Below are positions 32,988 to 41,731 of a DNA stretch of 52,654 bases, one piece after another; position 1 is the stretch's first letter, and each line of letters starts with the position of its first letter. Under the pieces are notes generated by a model, which saw only the letters and a list, made by a program, of their open reading frames with translations, had not been told where the DNA came from and ran no database searches. A program made the translations under genes and the position numbers. Origin of the DNA: an uncultured Lachnospiraceae bacterium (GTDB lineage: Bacteria > Bacillota > Clostridia > Lachnospirales > Lachnospiraceae); NCBI GenBank assembly GCA_902767015.1, contig CACXFV010000140.1:1-52654 (forward strand), in the 5' to 3' direction.

Positions 32988-34526
32988 TTATTTGGCAAGT
33001 CTCACATAATCACCCGGTTTGACCATTTTATTGGCATTTGTAATAACATATTCACTGCCTTCTACGGCTGCCTTAAGAGCGCTCTTTGAATCATCCGACA
33101 AAAGCACCTCCACATTAACTCTGGTTGCCACATATCGATTCCCCAAAGGGCTTGATTTTTCTCTGATTACCAGTATAAATTTACCATTTGAATCTTCTCT
33201 CACTGCATTATTCGGCACAACATAATCATATCTTGTACTCTTTTCCCCCACTGCTACCGTCAGATTTTGCCCCACCTCTACATCTCCATCAATGGCAAAA
33301 ATCAATTTTTTATTTCTTGAAGGATTTTCCGGATCCACCTTAATCTCACTAAGTGTCACTGTTAAATCACTAAAATACCATGCATCCGAAACGGTTGCCG
33401 TATCTCCTTTTTTTACCTTGGCAGCCTGCTCCTTTGTGACACTAAAGCTCAGGGAATATCCATTGGCTTCATCCTGCAGTGTAAGCAACGGAATCTCTGC
33501 CTGTGCCACTTCCCCTTTCTTGATATCCACCGATATGACTTTGCCTGCCACCTTTGCCGTAATCTCATTTCCGACGCTTTGCTGTGTCAGCTTCTCCAGT
33601 TCTTTTTCCTTCTCCCTGATGGCTTCATACTGTGACTTGATGGAATTGACCGTATTAATCTCTGCAATATAGTCATCATGTGCCTCTGTCGCCTCTGTCA
33701 GCTCTTCATTAGCTTTAGCAAGCTCTAAAGTGATGCTTTCCCTGCTCTCCTCAAGCTGACTTTCCAACTCTTCTTTTACCTGTGATTTCTGCTCATAACG
33801 GCTCTTTGCCTCATGATAGGCATCCAAAGCCGCCTTTGCCTGCTCCACCTGTTCTGTTCTGTCATTCTCATAAAGCTCCCTCACTTCACTTTCTTCCATG
33901 CCAAAGGATTCCCAGCTTGTCTGCGCCTGCGAAAGCTCCTTTCCTGCTTCCTCCGCTTCCTTAGAGGCTCTCTTAACCGCCGCTGACTGCTCACTCGTTC
34001 CATCACTCAGGGCATCTGACTGTTTCTGCAGATTTTTTACCTTCTCGGATACCTGCTTCATGGTGGCACTTAAAGTACTAAGCTTTGCTGTGGCATCAGC
34101 TTTATCGATTCCTCCGTTTTCCGCCCGTGATACAATATGATTGTCAATCTCATTAATCATAATGTTGTTATCATAGGCTTCTTTTAACTCTTTAAGCTCA
34201 CTGGCAGCCGCCTCCCGTTCTGTGCTCACACCCTCCTTTAGTTTAATAAGCACATCGCCCGGTTTGACTTCATCGCCGGCCTTTACCAGAACCTCCTCTA
34301 CTTCTCTGCTTTCTGACACTTTGATTTCAACCGGGTCTCCCGCCTCGACTGTTCCCGTTCCTCTCACCTTCGCTGAAACAGAGTCGGACACAATCTGCTC
34401 TGTAGAGACCTGTGCCAACGAATGGTTCATGATTGTATTAGAAAAAAATGTTAAAAACAGCATCATCGCAAAAAAGAGCACCGTTATCCTTTTTATCCAT
34501 TTTTTTCTCCCAGACTGTCTCTCCAT
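32988..34526 (-). CDS. HlyD/MacA-like membrane fusion (adaptor) protein
   Basis: A 512-residue periplasmic adaptor-type protein. An N-terminal membrane anchor (about 13-32) is followed by a split lipoyl-like barrel (GTGTVEAGDPVEIKVSES and VKAGDEVKPGDVLIKL, later GKVISVDIKKGEVAQAEIP), a long coiled coil in between (about 105-330) and a beta-barrel C-terminal part with VVPNNAVRED. Such adaptors normally partner a MacB-type ATPase-permease or an ABC exporter. Here it stands between CUT1 permeases and a MacB-domain/HAD protein. Start ATG with AGGGAT upstream; 31 bases separate it from the next gene. Confidence 0.9.
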   Translation of the reverse strand: MERQSGRKKWIKRITVLFFAMMLFLTFFSNTIMNHSLAQVSTEQIVSDSVSAKVRGTGTVEAGDPVEIKVSESREVEEVLVKAGDEVKPGDVLIKLKEGVSTEREAAASELKELKEAYDNNIMINEIDNHIVSRAENGGIDKADATAKLSTLSATMKQVSEKVKNLQKQSDALSDGTSEQSAAVKRASKEAEEAGKELSQAQTSWESFGMEESEVRELYENDRTEQVEQAKAALDAYHEAKSRYEQKSQVKEELESQLEESRESITLELAKANEELTEATEAHDDYIAEINTVNSIKSQYEAIREKEKELEKLTQQSVGNEITAKVAGKVISVDIKKGEVAQAEIPLLTLQDEANGYSLSFSVTKEQAAKVKKGDTATVSDAWYFSDLTVTLSEIKVDPENPSRNKKLIFAIDGDVEVGQNLTVAVGEKSTRYDYVVPNNAVREDSNGKFILVIREKSSPLGNRYVATRVNVEVLLSDDSKSALKAAVEGSEYVITNANKMVKPGDYVRLAK

Positions 34527-34568
34527 AAATTACTATCCCTGCCTTTCTTCTTATCCCGATTCATACGA

Positions 34569-35597
34569 TTATCCCTTAATACCACTTTGGGAGGTAATAC
34601 CATCCACCAGATATTCTTCTCCATATAAAAACACCAGCAGACTAGGTATCATATAGATTACCGCCACTGCAAATGCCAACCCTATCTCGCCATTATTGAT
34701 TCTTGACAAAAATATGGATAACGGATATTTTTCTTCATCCGACAAAAGAATTAACGGTTGCTCCACCATATTCCAATAATCAATGAACACCAGTATGCCC
34801 ACTGAAAATAACGCACTTTTACACATTGGCATACAGATTCTTGTAAATATCCTCCATTCTCCTGCACCGTCTACTTTTGCCGCCTCTATAATTCCCGGTG
34901 ATATTCTTCTCATATATTTTGTGAGCAGATACACACTAAACGGAGAAAAAAATCCCGGCAGAAGAATGGACCACCTTGAGCCCAATATGTGAAGCCATTT
35001 TGCCACAAGATAGTTTGGCACAAGCGTTACCTGATAGGGCATTAATGTGAGAATCACATAGATAAAAAAGACAATCTCTCTTTTTTTTCCTCTAAATCTT
35101 GTAAAGCCATAGGCTGCAAGGGAGGCTATCATCAACTGGACAACCACAATCGGAACCACATACAAAATGGAATTCCAGAACTTCAGGAGATACTTCGGAC
35201 TCTTTAACAGTACTGTCGCATACTGACTAAAGGATACCTTATCAGGAATAAACTTCAAATTAACTTTTTCTGAAATAAACTTATGACCGCCTGTCTTTCC
35301 TGTCTCAAACACTTTTCCATAATTAGCCGTTATCTCCGTCTCCGTCATGAAGGAATTACATATTGTGAGAAATATCGGTATCACAAAAAACACAGCAAAT
35401 ATAAGGGCAATTAAAAACCTAATGGCAATTCCGGTAAACCTTTTTATCTTTCGCTTTCCCTTACTGCTTTTCCTTTGATTTTTATCCTTTTTCCTAACTT
35501 CTCCTGCCACTTTCTCCGTCGCTTCTTCTGCCACTTTCTCTTTCGTTTCCTCTGCCGCTTTCTCTGTCACTTTCTCTATTACTGCCATATTCTCCAT
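34569..35597 (-). CDS. CUT1-type ABC sugar permease (MalG-like)
   Basis: A 342-residue binding-protein-dependent permease with about six membrane helices. The EAA loop that contacts the ATPase is EAAKVDGAGEWRIFTRICMP. The first 50 residues are an unusual charged tail with imperfect repeats of the type EKVAEEATEKVAGEV and then KKDKNQRKSSKGKRK; MalG proteins usually start close to the first helix. The ATG shares one base with the stop of the upstream permease gene, with GGAG five bases upstream, so the two are coupled. Probably partners the MalF-like protein and an ATPase encoded elsewhere (MsmK type). Confidence 0.9.
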   Translation of the reverse strand: MENMAVIEKVTEKAAEETKEKVAEEATEKVAGEVRKKDKNQRKSSKGKRKIKRFTGIAIRFLIALIFAVFFVIPIFLTICNSFMTETEITANYGKVFETGKTGGHKFISEKVNLKFIPDKVSFSQYATVLLKSPKYLLKFWNSILYVVPIVVVQLMIASLAAYGFTRFRGKKREIVFFIYVILTLMPYQVTLVPNYLVAKWLHILGSRWSILLPGFFSPFSVYLLTKYMRRISPGIIEAAKVDGAGEWRIFTRICMPMCKSALFSVGILVFIDYWNMVEQPLILLSDEEKYPLSIFLSRINNGEIGLAFAVAVIYMIPSLLVFLYGEEYLVDGITSQSGIKG

Positions 35598-36511
35598 CAG
35601 GTCTCCACATCCTTTCCATACCGGTTTTCAATCACAAACATGATGCCGATAATGACCACCATGATATCAAACATAATGACCGCCGCCGCCGACATCTTCT
35701 GGTAGTCTAAGGAAGCAAAGGTATTATTCATAAAATGCTGTAATATATACAGGCTTTCATACGGATAATCCCCTGTCAGAAGATATACCTCCCGAAACAC
35801 CTTAAAAGAATTGATAATAGAGAGAATTGTCACAAATACAATGGTGGGCGAAAGATACCGCAACTTAATTTTCCAAAATATTTTAAAGGAAGACGAACAG
35901 TCAAGCCGCGCCACTTCAACAAGATTTTTAGGAACACTGGTAAGTCCCGCCATAAACAGCACCATGTTATATCCCAGGTTTTTCCATAAGAATAGTATCA
36001 CAATAATAATGGGTGCATATTTTGACTTAAACCAGTCTATCTTATCAGCTCCAAATATTCTTATAAAATCGTTCATCACACCATTGTAATGGAACAAAAC
36101 CTGAAAAATCAGCACTACGGAGGCCACCGGCACCATCAGTGGTGATAAAAATATACTTCTCAATCTACTCTTATACGGCATATTAGATAACATCAGATTT
36201 GCCATGAGCAGGGACAAAATTACGGCAAGTGGTACGGCAATTCCCGTGAACTTTAATGTATTCATGGCTGCAAGCCGAAACGCACCATTGTGAAATACTT
36301 TGACATAGTTTTCCTGATATACAAAACGATTATTGACCACGTTTTCTATCAAGGAATATCTAATCACAACAAAAAACGGAATAATAAAGAACACCATAAC
36401 ACCGATAATGCTGGGCAGCATAAAGGCATCCACTTTCAGCCTGCTTTTAAAATAGCGTTTCGACCTCGGTGTTTTGAATCTCTTTGTCTTATTTTTTATT
36501 TCTTTTCTCAT
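35597..36511 (-). CDS. CUT1-type ABC sugar permease (MalF/UgpA-like)
   Basis: A 304-residue permease with about six membrane helices, the partner of the MalG-like protein. The EAA-type loop is present but divergent (EVARLDCSSSFKIFWKIKLRYLSP: the usual Ala-Asp-Gly is Arg-Leu-Asp). The start is placed at 36511, where GGAGG lies four bases upstream; the frame is open to 36556. A perfect stem-loop (36558-36594) lies between the binding-protein gene and this one. Confidence 0.9.
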   Translation of the reverse strand: MRKEIKNKTKRFKTPRSKRYFKSRLKVDAFMLPSIIGVMVFFIIPFFVVIRYSLIENVVNNRFVYQENYVKVFHNGAFRLAAMNTLKFTGIAVPLAVILSLLMANLMLSNMPYKSRLRSIFLSPLMVPVASVVLIFQVLFHYNGVMNDFIRIFGADKIDWFKSKYAPIIIVILFLWKNLGYNMVLFMAGLTSVPKNLVEVARLDCSSSFKIFWKIKLRYLSPTIVFVTILSIINSFKVFREVYLLTGDYPYESLYILQHFMNNTFASLDYQKMSAAAVIMFDIMVVIIGIMFVIENRYGKDVET

Positions 36512-36557
36512 AAACCCTCCTGATTTCGGGATGTTTCTGTCATAAATTCCTTTCAAC

Positions 36558-36594
36558 TAAACAAAGTGAACCTTTTTGATGTCCACTTTGTTTA
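36558..36594 (-). terminator. Intercistronic stem-loop after the solute-binding gene
   Basis: Perfect 11-bp arms TAAACAAAGTG (36558-36568) and CACTTTGTTTA (36584-36594). No T-run follows on the minus strand. Position suggests a partial terminator or an mRNA 3' stabiliser that raises binding-protein yield over permease, as in the malE-malF gap. Confidence 0.55.
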
Positions 36595-36601
36595 ATATCA
36601 T

Positions 36602-39106
36602 TTATTTATTCTCTTTGACATAGACAGATGCCCTGCTCTGAATGACCTCTGCCACCTCTGTCGCTGATTTTTCCCCTTTAAAGAAAGCATCTGTCTCTTC
36701 TGTAACCATATTAAATATTTCTTCGTCATAAGAGGAAATTGTATCCGCTCTGTCAATGAGTTCCTTAATCTCCTCTATATCCTCATCAGTCGGATTTCCA
36801 ATATAGAAGCTGATATCTCCAATGCCATATTCTGAGTAATACTTCGTTCCATCCGGTGCTGTCGTGAGTTCACGATTTTGTGTTTCTTCAAACAGCTTGT
36901 CAAGAGCATCCTTTCTGACCGGAAATTCCCACATATCCCTCGTCTGCTCCTCAAACGTATAAAACTGTTTGATAAACTCCCACGCCACATCCTTATGCTT
37001 TGACTTGGCACCGATGGCAAGCAATCCGCTCATAGTCTCAATGCCGATTCCATTTCCTTTACTTCCCGGATAGCCCTTTACGGTAACAGGTTCATCAAAT
37101 ACCAGCTTCTCTACAAGATATTCATCCACACTGTCCATCCTTAATCTGTCTAACATCACCTTATTATTTCTGATTTTAACATATGTACTCTGCTCATTTA
37201 TCCAGTCCTCTTCTTCATAATCCGCATACATTTCCTCTGAAGACTGGTAATTTTTGCACAACTCCAACAGACTGATAAAGTCATTGTTATTAAAATCACA
37301 GGTGCCGGCATTCCAATCAATATACTCACCGATTCCCCTGCTAAGCATCATATCTAAAAGCATATCACTCGTAAGAGAGTCCAGCACTTCTACACCCTCC
37401 GGCAAACTCTTTACATAATCGACAAACTCTGAAATTGTCCATGTGGTATCGGTTCCAACCTTGCTTGAAGCCCCTATCAATGCATTAATCATATAATATT
37501 CAGGAAGAACATAAATTTTTCCATTTACCTTATAAGCACTTACAATGCTTTCTACAAAATCTGACTCACTGATATCGGCATCTTTTTCCAAAAACGGTGT
37601 CCAATCTTCAAATGCTCCCTTGCTGGCAAGATTCTGCCAGTTATAATCTACACAAATAATATCCATATTTGTTCCTGCGGCTATATCGGCATTAAATCTG
37701 TTTAACGCGTTTTTGAAAGCATCGTCATCATCAGAGGTCATATCAACATATTCATCAATGACTATCTTGTATTTTTCATTGGTTTTATTAAAATTCAAAA
37801 CCTTCTGCTTCACATTATCGTCTAAATACAATGTTGCCAGATGTACTTCTTCTTTTTTAACAGTATCCTCCTTCGCCTGTTTAGTGAGAAGATTAATCTC
37901 TGTTATCTGGGTTTCGTAACTTGATAACACAACACAGTAAGAATTTTCATCAACAGCAATTACATATCTCACGTCATCCGGATTCAGATCACTGTCGATA
38001 AATTTCAGTATCTTTGTGATTGTTCCATTCTCACAATCACAATTAAACAGAAAACCATCTGAATTAATGAGAACAGTATTATCGCGTCCGGAATAGATTC
38101 CACTCATATTATAGAATTTGCTGTCATCCGCCAGCCTCTTTCCCAGTTTTCCACTCTCTATATCAACCGGATACAATTCCTCTCCGTTTTCTCCCCATGC
38201 CTGAAGAAGCAGCATGCCATTATTAAGCTTTAAGAGTTCTCCGCCATATAAATTATCCAAATGAATCTGTTTCGACTCATTTCCCTCCGAATCGGTTACA
38301 ACAATGCTGCATTCATTGTTGTCGGAATTTCCCTTCAGACTCACCACATTTCCATCACCATCGGACACCTCTGAATAAATCATCTCTTCACTCGCATCAT
38401 CGTAATCGATTGTCTTTATTTCTCCCTCACTTTTAGATACGAGTTCTAAATCAGGAGTGTAGATATAGGTAGTCTCTTTTGACTGGTACTCATAGTCATC
38501 CTTATCGGCTATATCTACATTTTCCTCTTTGCCAGAGACATCTCCTTCATCTGAAGTCTCTCCCCTATTAGCGGCATCCTCTGCCGATGTATTCTCTCCA
38601 TCATCAGCAGAATCCCCTGCTGCCTCGGCATTTTCTGCAGCAATGCCATCATCATTTGCCGTTTCCACATCTCGTGATGTCGAAGACTCAGAGGCATACA
38701 ACTCCTCCTTTGATATTGACTCACCTGTTTTAGGGTCTATCACTATGTGCTCACTATACACCACTTCAATATTGCCTTCTTTGTTAAAATGAAACCGGTC
38801 AACATACCCTTCAATACTATTATCAAACGCTACAGAATTACTCTGTTTTGAATTGATATCGTATTTGATAATTCCCGACTCATATTGTTCCTCTCCGCCA
38901 TCTTCACTATATTTCCCATAATTGCAGTAAATACTTTCCTCATTTGCAATAACGTCATTCACTGTATACTCAAATGATGTCTCCAGTGATGTCTTATAGT
39001 AATCAAGCTGATCTTTTGCTGCACTTTTTTTCTTGCCACAGCCTGCGGCCGAGATACACATGGCTCCCGCTAATGCTGCTGCCAGCATTCTTTTTATCTT
39101 TTTCAT
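36602..39106 (-). CDS. Large solute-binding lipoprotein with N-terminal extension
   Basis: An 834-residue secreted lipoprotein: signal peptide with lipobox ISAAGC (Cys23). Residues about 30-415 are a beta-rich, propeller-like region containing an acidic Glu/Asp/Ser insert (about 137-207). From about 421 to the end it is an extracellular solute-binding domain family 1 protein (VHLATLYLDDNVKQKVLNF, DIICVDYNWQNLASKG, SGLLAIGAKSKHKDVAWEFI). Ordinary binding proteins of this family are 400-550 residues. The start is taken at 39106 (GAGG upstream; ATGATG allows either of two codons). It is the first gene of the operon, with the promoter at 39206-39233. Confidence 0.85.
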   Translation of the reverse strand: MKKIKRMLAAALAGAMCISAAGCGKKKSAAKDQLDYYKTSLETSFEYTVNDVIANEESIYCNYGKYSEDGGEEQYESGIIKYDINSKQSNSVAFDNSIEGYVDRFHFNKEGNIEVVYSEHIVIDPKTGESISKEELYASESSTSRDVETANDDGIAAENAEAAGDSADDGENTSAEDAANRGETSDEGDVSGKEENVDIADKDDYEYQSKETTYIYTPDLELVSKSEGEIKTIDYDDASEEMIYSEVSDGDGNVVSLKGNSDNNECSIVVTDSEGNESKQIHLDNLYGGELLKLNNGMLLLQAWGENGEELYPVDIESGKLGKRLADDSKFYNMSGIYSGRDNTVLINSDGFLFNCDCENGTITKILKFIDSDLNPDDVRYVIAVDENSYCVVLSSYETQITEINLLTKQAKEDTVKKEEVHLATLYLDDNVKQKVLNFNKTNEKYKIVIDEYVDMTSDDDDAFKNALNRFNADIAAGTNMDIICVDYNWQNLASKGAFEDWTPFLEKDADISESDFVESIVSAYKVNGKIYVLPEYYMINALIGASSKVGTDTTWTISEFVDYVKSLPEGVEVLDSLTSDMLLDMMLSRGIGEYIDWNAGTCDFNNNDFISLLELCKNYQSSEEMYADYEEEDWINEQSTYVKIRNNKVMLDRLRMDSVDEYLVEKLVFDEPVTVKGYPGSKGNGIGIETMSGLLAIGAKSKHKDVAWEFIKQFYTFEEQTRDMWEFPVRKDALDKLFEETQNRELTTAPDGTKYYSEYGIGDISFYIGNPTDEDIEEIKELIDRADTISSYDEEIFNMVTEETDAFFKGEKSATEVAEVIQSRASVYVKENK

Positions 39107-39205
39107 CATTTTCCTCATTTCTGCACTGCTCTTTGCGCATATCAAGTTCGTGGCAGCAGTGCGCAGACACCACCAACTTACACTGCATCAACCCTTTATT
39201 ATACT

Positions 39206-39233
39206 GTTATATCATAAAAATTCTGTTAGTCAA
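39206..39233 (-). promoter_or_regulatory. Sigma-A promoter of the transporter operon
   Basis: Minus strand TTGACT (39228-39233), a 16-base spacer and TATAAC (39206-39211). The leader includes a GCACTGCT/AGCAGTGC hairpin (39123-39162) just before the ribosome binding site. Confidence 0.65.
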
Positions 39234-39250
39234 TTCCTTCCGGCCAATTC

Positions 39251-40777
39251 TTACATTTCTTTTACATTTCCGGAGTTGCTATCCATATTCATTTTCTCCA
39301 AAATGCGCAGCAGATACTTCCATACCCTGCCTACACTTTCAATATCCAATCTCTCCTTAGGCGTATGAATATCTTTAATATTCGGTCCAAAAGAAACACA
39401 GTCAAGTTCCTGAATCTTTCCTGCAAACAGTCCACACTCCACGCCGGCATGAATCGCCTGAATGACCGGCTTCTCTCCATATTGCTCCAGATATGTTTCC
39501 ACCATTAACTCTCTGAGCCTTGAAGCTTCTTTATATTCCCACGCCGGATACTCTCCTGTACAGGTAACAGAACCGCCAAGTACATTCATAAGACACTGAA
39601 GTCTGTCCACCAGCTCCTCTTTTTCACTCTTTACACTGCTTCTTACAGAATAACTAAACTGTACTTCTGTCTCTCCGTCTTCCTTTTTATCCGTGGTTAA
39701 AATCCCGAGATTCAAGGATGTCTGAACCAGCCCCTCTATGTCTCTGCTCATTTTCACAATACCACACGGAAGATTGACAAGTGCCGTTATTACTCTGTTC
39801 GTGGTAATGTCGTCAAACACCTGGTTGTCTGCATACGTTTCCACTTCTCCTGCCTTTTCTGACACAAGCCGGATATTCTTATCTGATATCCGATACTCAT
39901 TTTTCAGGATATCATTGTACTCCTTTAATATTTCTGAAATGATGTCAATATCCTCCTCTCTACAGGATATCACCGCATGTGCCTCTCTCGGTATGGCATT
40001 GTCCTTAAGTCCTCCCCGTATATCGACAATGCAAAAAGATACTTTTTTGCTGACGGCATATAACACTCTTCCCAACACCTGATTCGCATTGGCATGACCT
40101 TTGTCAATCTCTGTTCCGGAATGTCCACCCTCAAGTCCTGTGACACTTAGCATCAAAATACTTTCAGAAATATTCCTCCGGGTGTTTTCTTTCTTAAATT
40201 GAACCGGTATATGACAGGTAGCCGTGACACCTCCTGCACAACTGACCAGCAGATAGCCTTCCTCCTCAGAGTCGATATTCAGCATCCTATCCGACTGAAG
40301 GCAATTACAGTCCAGGGCGACTGCCCCCAGCATGCCAATTTCTTCATCAACCGTAAATACTGCCTCTATCGGCGGATGAGGAATATCCTTTGAATCCAGA
40401 ATTGCCAGTGCATATGCTATGGCTATTCCGTCATCGCCACCTAACGTGGTTCCCTTCGCATACACATAACCATCCTTAATTCCTAACGCTAAACCATCTT
40501 TTGCAAAATCTATATCACAGTCTTTTTCTTTCTCGCAGACCATATCAAGATGTCCTTGCAGAATTACCGGCTTCACATTCTCATATCCGGTCGTTCCCGG
40601 CTTAAAAATGATGACATTATTATACTGATCCTGACGACAGGATAAACCATGTTCCTTTGCAAAATTCACGCAATAATCACTGATTCGCTTTGTATCAGCA
40701 GAGCCATGGGGAATGGCACATAATTCCTCAAAATAGCTGAATACAGGTTTCGGTTCGAGCTCACCCAAAATTCTCAT
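39251..40777 (-). CDS. pepD: Aminoacyl-histidine dipeptidase
   Basis: A 508-residue cytosolic metallopeptidase of family M20C (beta-Ala-His/Xaa-His dipeptidase). Zinc and catalytic residues are visible: H-x-D in LQGHLDMVCE, GGDDGIAIA, the EE pair in TVDEEIGMLGA, the second D in NIDSEEEG, and the C-terminal HAGVECGLF. Typical PepD length. Start ATG with GGAGG upstream. Its promoter (40925-40953) sits in a palindromic region. Confidence 0.95.
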   Translation of the reverse strand: MRILGELEPKPVFSYFEELCAIPHGSADTKRISDYCVNFAKEHGLSCRQDQYNNVIIFKPGTTGYENVKPVILQGHLDMVCEKEKDCDIDFAKDGLALGIKDGYVYAKGTTLGGDDGIAIAYALAILDSKDIPHPPIEAVFTVDEEIGMLGAVALDCNCLQSDRMLNIDSEEEGYLLVSCAGGVTATCHIPVQFKKENTRRNISESILMLSVTGLEGGHSGTEIDKGHANANQVLGRVLYAVSKKVSFCIVDIRGGLKDNAIPREAHAVISCREEDIDIISEILKEYNDILKNEYRISDKNIRLVSEKAGEVETYADNQVFDDITTNRVITALVNLPCGIVKMSRDIEGLVQTSLNLGILTTDKKEDGETEVQFSYSVRSSVKSEKEELVDRLQCLMNVLGGSVTCTGEYPAWEYKEASRLRELMVETYLEQYGEKPVIQAIHAGVECGLFAGKIQELDCVSFGPNIKDIHTPKERLDIESVGRVWKYLLRILEKMNMDSNSGNVKEM

Positions 40778-40924
40778 AACATCTAAATCCTCCTATTATT
40801 ACATTTTCTTATATAAATACTATCATTTAAAAGTTACAATCCGGTTACCAAACTATGCTTCCTGATGACTGTTTTCTATTATTTACTATCATTATCTACT
40901 TTGCATTATCAAGTAGTAATCATA

Positions 40925-40953
40925 AATACAGCACAGTCACCCTCTTTTGTCAA
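40925..40953 (-). promoter_or_regulatory. Promoter with overlapping palindrome, probably for pepD
   Basis: Minus strand TTGACA (40948-40953), a 17-base spacer and TGTATT (40925-40930). The arms GCACAGT (40931-40937) and ACTGTGC (40957-40963) lie on either side of the spacer and -35 box, an operator-like layout. A further CTACTT/AAGTAG pair lies downstream in the leader, which is about 130 nt. Confidence 0.5.
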
Positions 40954-40998
40954 GCAACTGTGCTTCATTCGTCTTCCTTGGTGGTTACTTTCAGGTAT

Positions 40999-41100
40999 CA
41001 GCGGTTCCGCATTGTGTATGCCACTGCATACATTCCACTTCGCAGCCGCTCATTTTCCTTCCGATAAGTTATGTTGTGAATGGCGTGACTGAACTGTCAC
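40999..41100 (+). repeat. Dispersed palindromic repeat, copy C
   Basis: Begins CAGCGGTTCCGC like copies A and B, contains a GTATGC/GCATAC hairpin and CATTCCACTTCG, and ends with the core TTGTGAATGGCGTGACTGAAC at 41073-41093 followed by TGTCAC. It lies between the pepD promoter and tRNA-Gln. Confidence 0.65.
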
Positions 41101-41109
41101 TACTTTTAA

Positions 41110-41181
41110 CTGGGCCAGCTGGATTCGAACCAGCGAATGCAGGAGTCAAAGTCCTGTGCCTTACCGCTTGGCGATGACCCA
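41110..41181 (-). tRNA. tRNA-Gln (anticodon UUG)
   Basis: Acceptor TGGGTCA/TGGCCCA, discriminator G, anticodon arm CAGGA-CTTTGAC-TCCTG (anticodon TTG) and T-arm GGTTCGAATCC. It lies behind an intrinsic terminator in the tRNA operon. Confidence 0.95.
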
Positions 41182-41200
41182 ATATCCTTAACACAGATAA

Positions 41201-41242
41201 TAAAAAAGTTAGCAACTACCACTATCTGCGGTACTTCCTAAC
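41201..41242 (-). terminator. Terminator inside the tRNA operon, between tRNA-His and tRNA-Gln
   Basis: Minus-strand GTTAGGAAGTACC and GGTAGTTGCTAAC arms (41230-41242 and 41208-41220) followed by TTTTTTATT. It is placed so that tRNA-Gln needs read-through or a promoter of its own. Confidence 0.75.
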
Positions 41243-41248
41243 AATAAG

Positions 41249-41323
41249 GGTGGATAAAGGGATTCGAACCCTTGGCCTCCAGAGCCACAATCTGGCGCGC
41301 TAACCAGCTGCGCTATACCCACC
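41249..41323 (-). tRNA. tRNA-His (anticodon GUG)
   Basis: Acceptor GTGGGTA/TATCCAC with the extra encoded G-1 opposite C73, the identity mark of tRNA-His; anticodon arm CCAGA-TTGTGGC-TCTGG (anticodon GTG). Confidence 0.96.
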
Positions 41324-41390
41324 ATAATAATCCGAGCCAATAACCTGTATGCTATGAATATACACCGTCATTATTAAACTCAAGAAAAAA

Positions 41391-41464
<74 letters not shown>

Positions 41465-41491
41465 ATAACATACATTGAACTGCAATGTAAA

Positions 41492-41562
41492 AGCGGGTGA
41501 TGGGAATCGAACCCACGTATCTAGCTTGGAAGGCTAGTGTTCTACCATTGAACTACACCCGC
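41492..41562 (-). tRNA. tRNA-Gly (anticodon UCC)
   Basis: Acceptor GCGGGTG/CACCCGC, discriminator T, anticodon arm CTAGC-CTTCCAA-GCTAG (anticodon TCC), T-arm GGTTCGATTCC. Confidence 0.96.
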
Positions 41563-41569
41563 ATATCAA

Positions 41570-41644
41570 TCGGGGTGACAGGATTCGAACCTGCGACCTC
41601 TTGATCCCAAATCAAGCGCTCTAGCCAAGCTGAGCCACACCCCG
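41570..41644 (-). tRNA. tRNA-Pro (anticodon UGG)
   Basis: Acceptor CGGGGTG/CACCCCG, discriminator A, anticodon arm CTTGA-TTTGGGA-TCAAG (anticodon TGG). It is the first gene of the operon and a candidate ligand for the proS T-box (specifier CCG). Confidence 0.96.
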
Positions 41645-41675
41645 CCGATTGATACTCATCAACAACGCAAGAACT

Positions 41676-41704
41676 ATTATACTTGAAGTATCAATCTTTG
41701 TCAA
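41676..41704 (-). promoter_or_regulatory. Consensus promoter of the tRNA operon
   Basis: Full match on the minus strand: TTGACA (41699-41704), a 17-base spacer and TATAAT (41676-41681), 32 bases before tRNA-Pro. Confidence 0.93.
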
Positions 41705-41731
41705 CTACTTTTTTTCAAAAAACAGTTGCTA

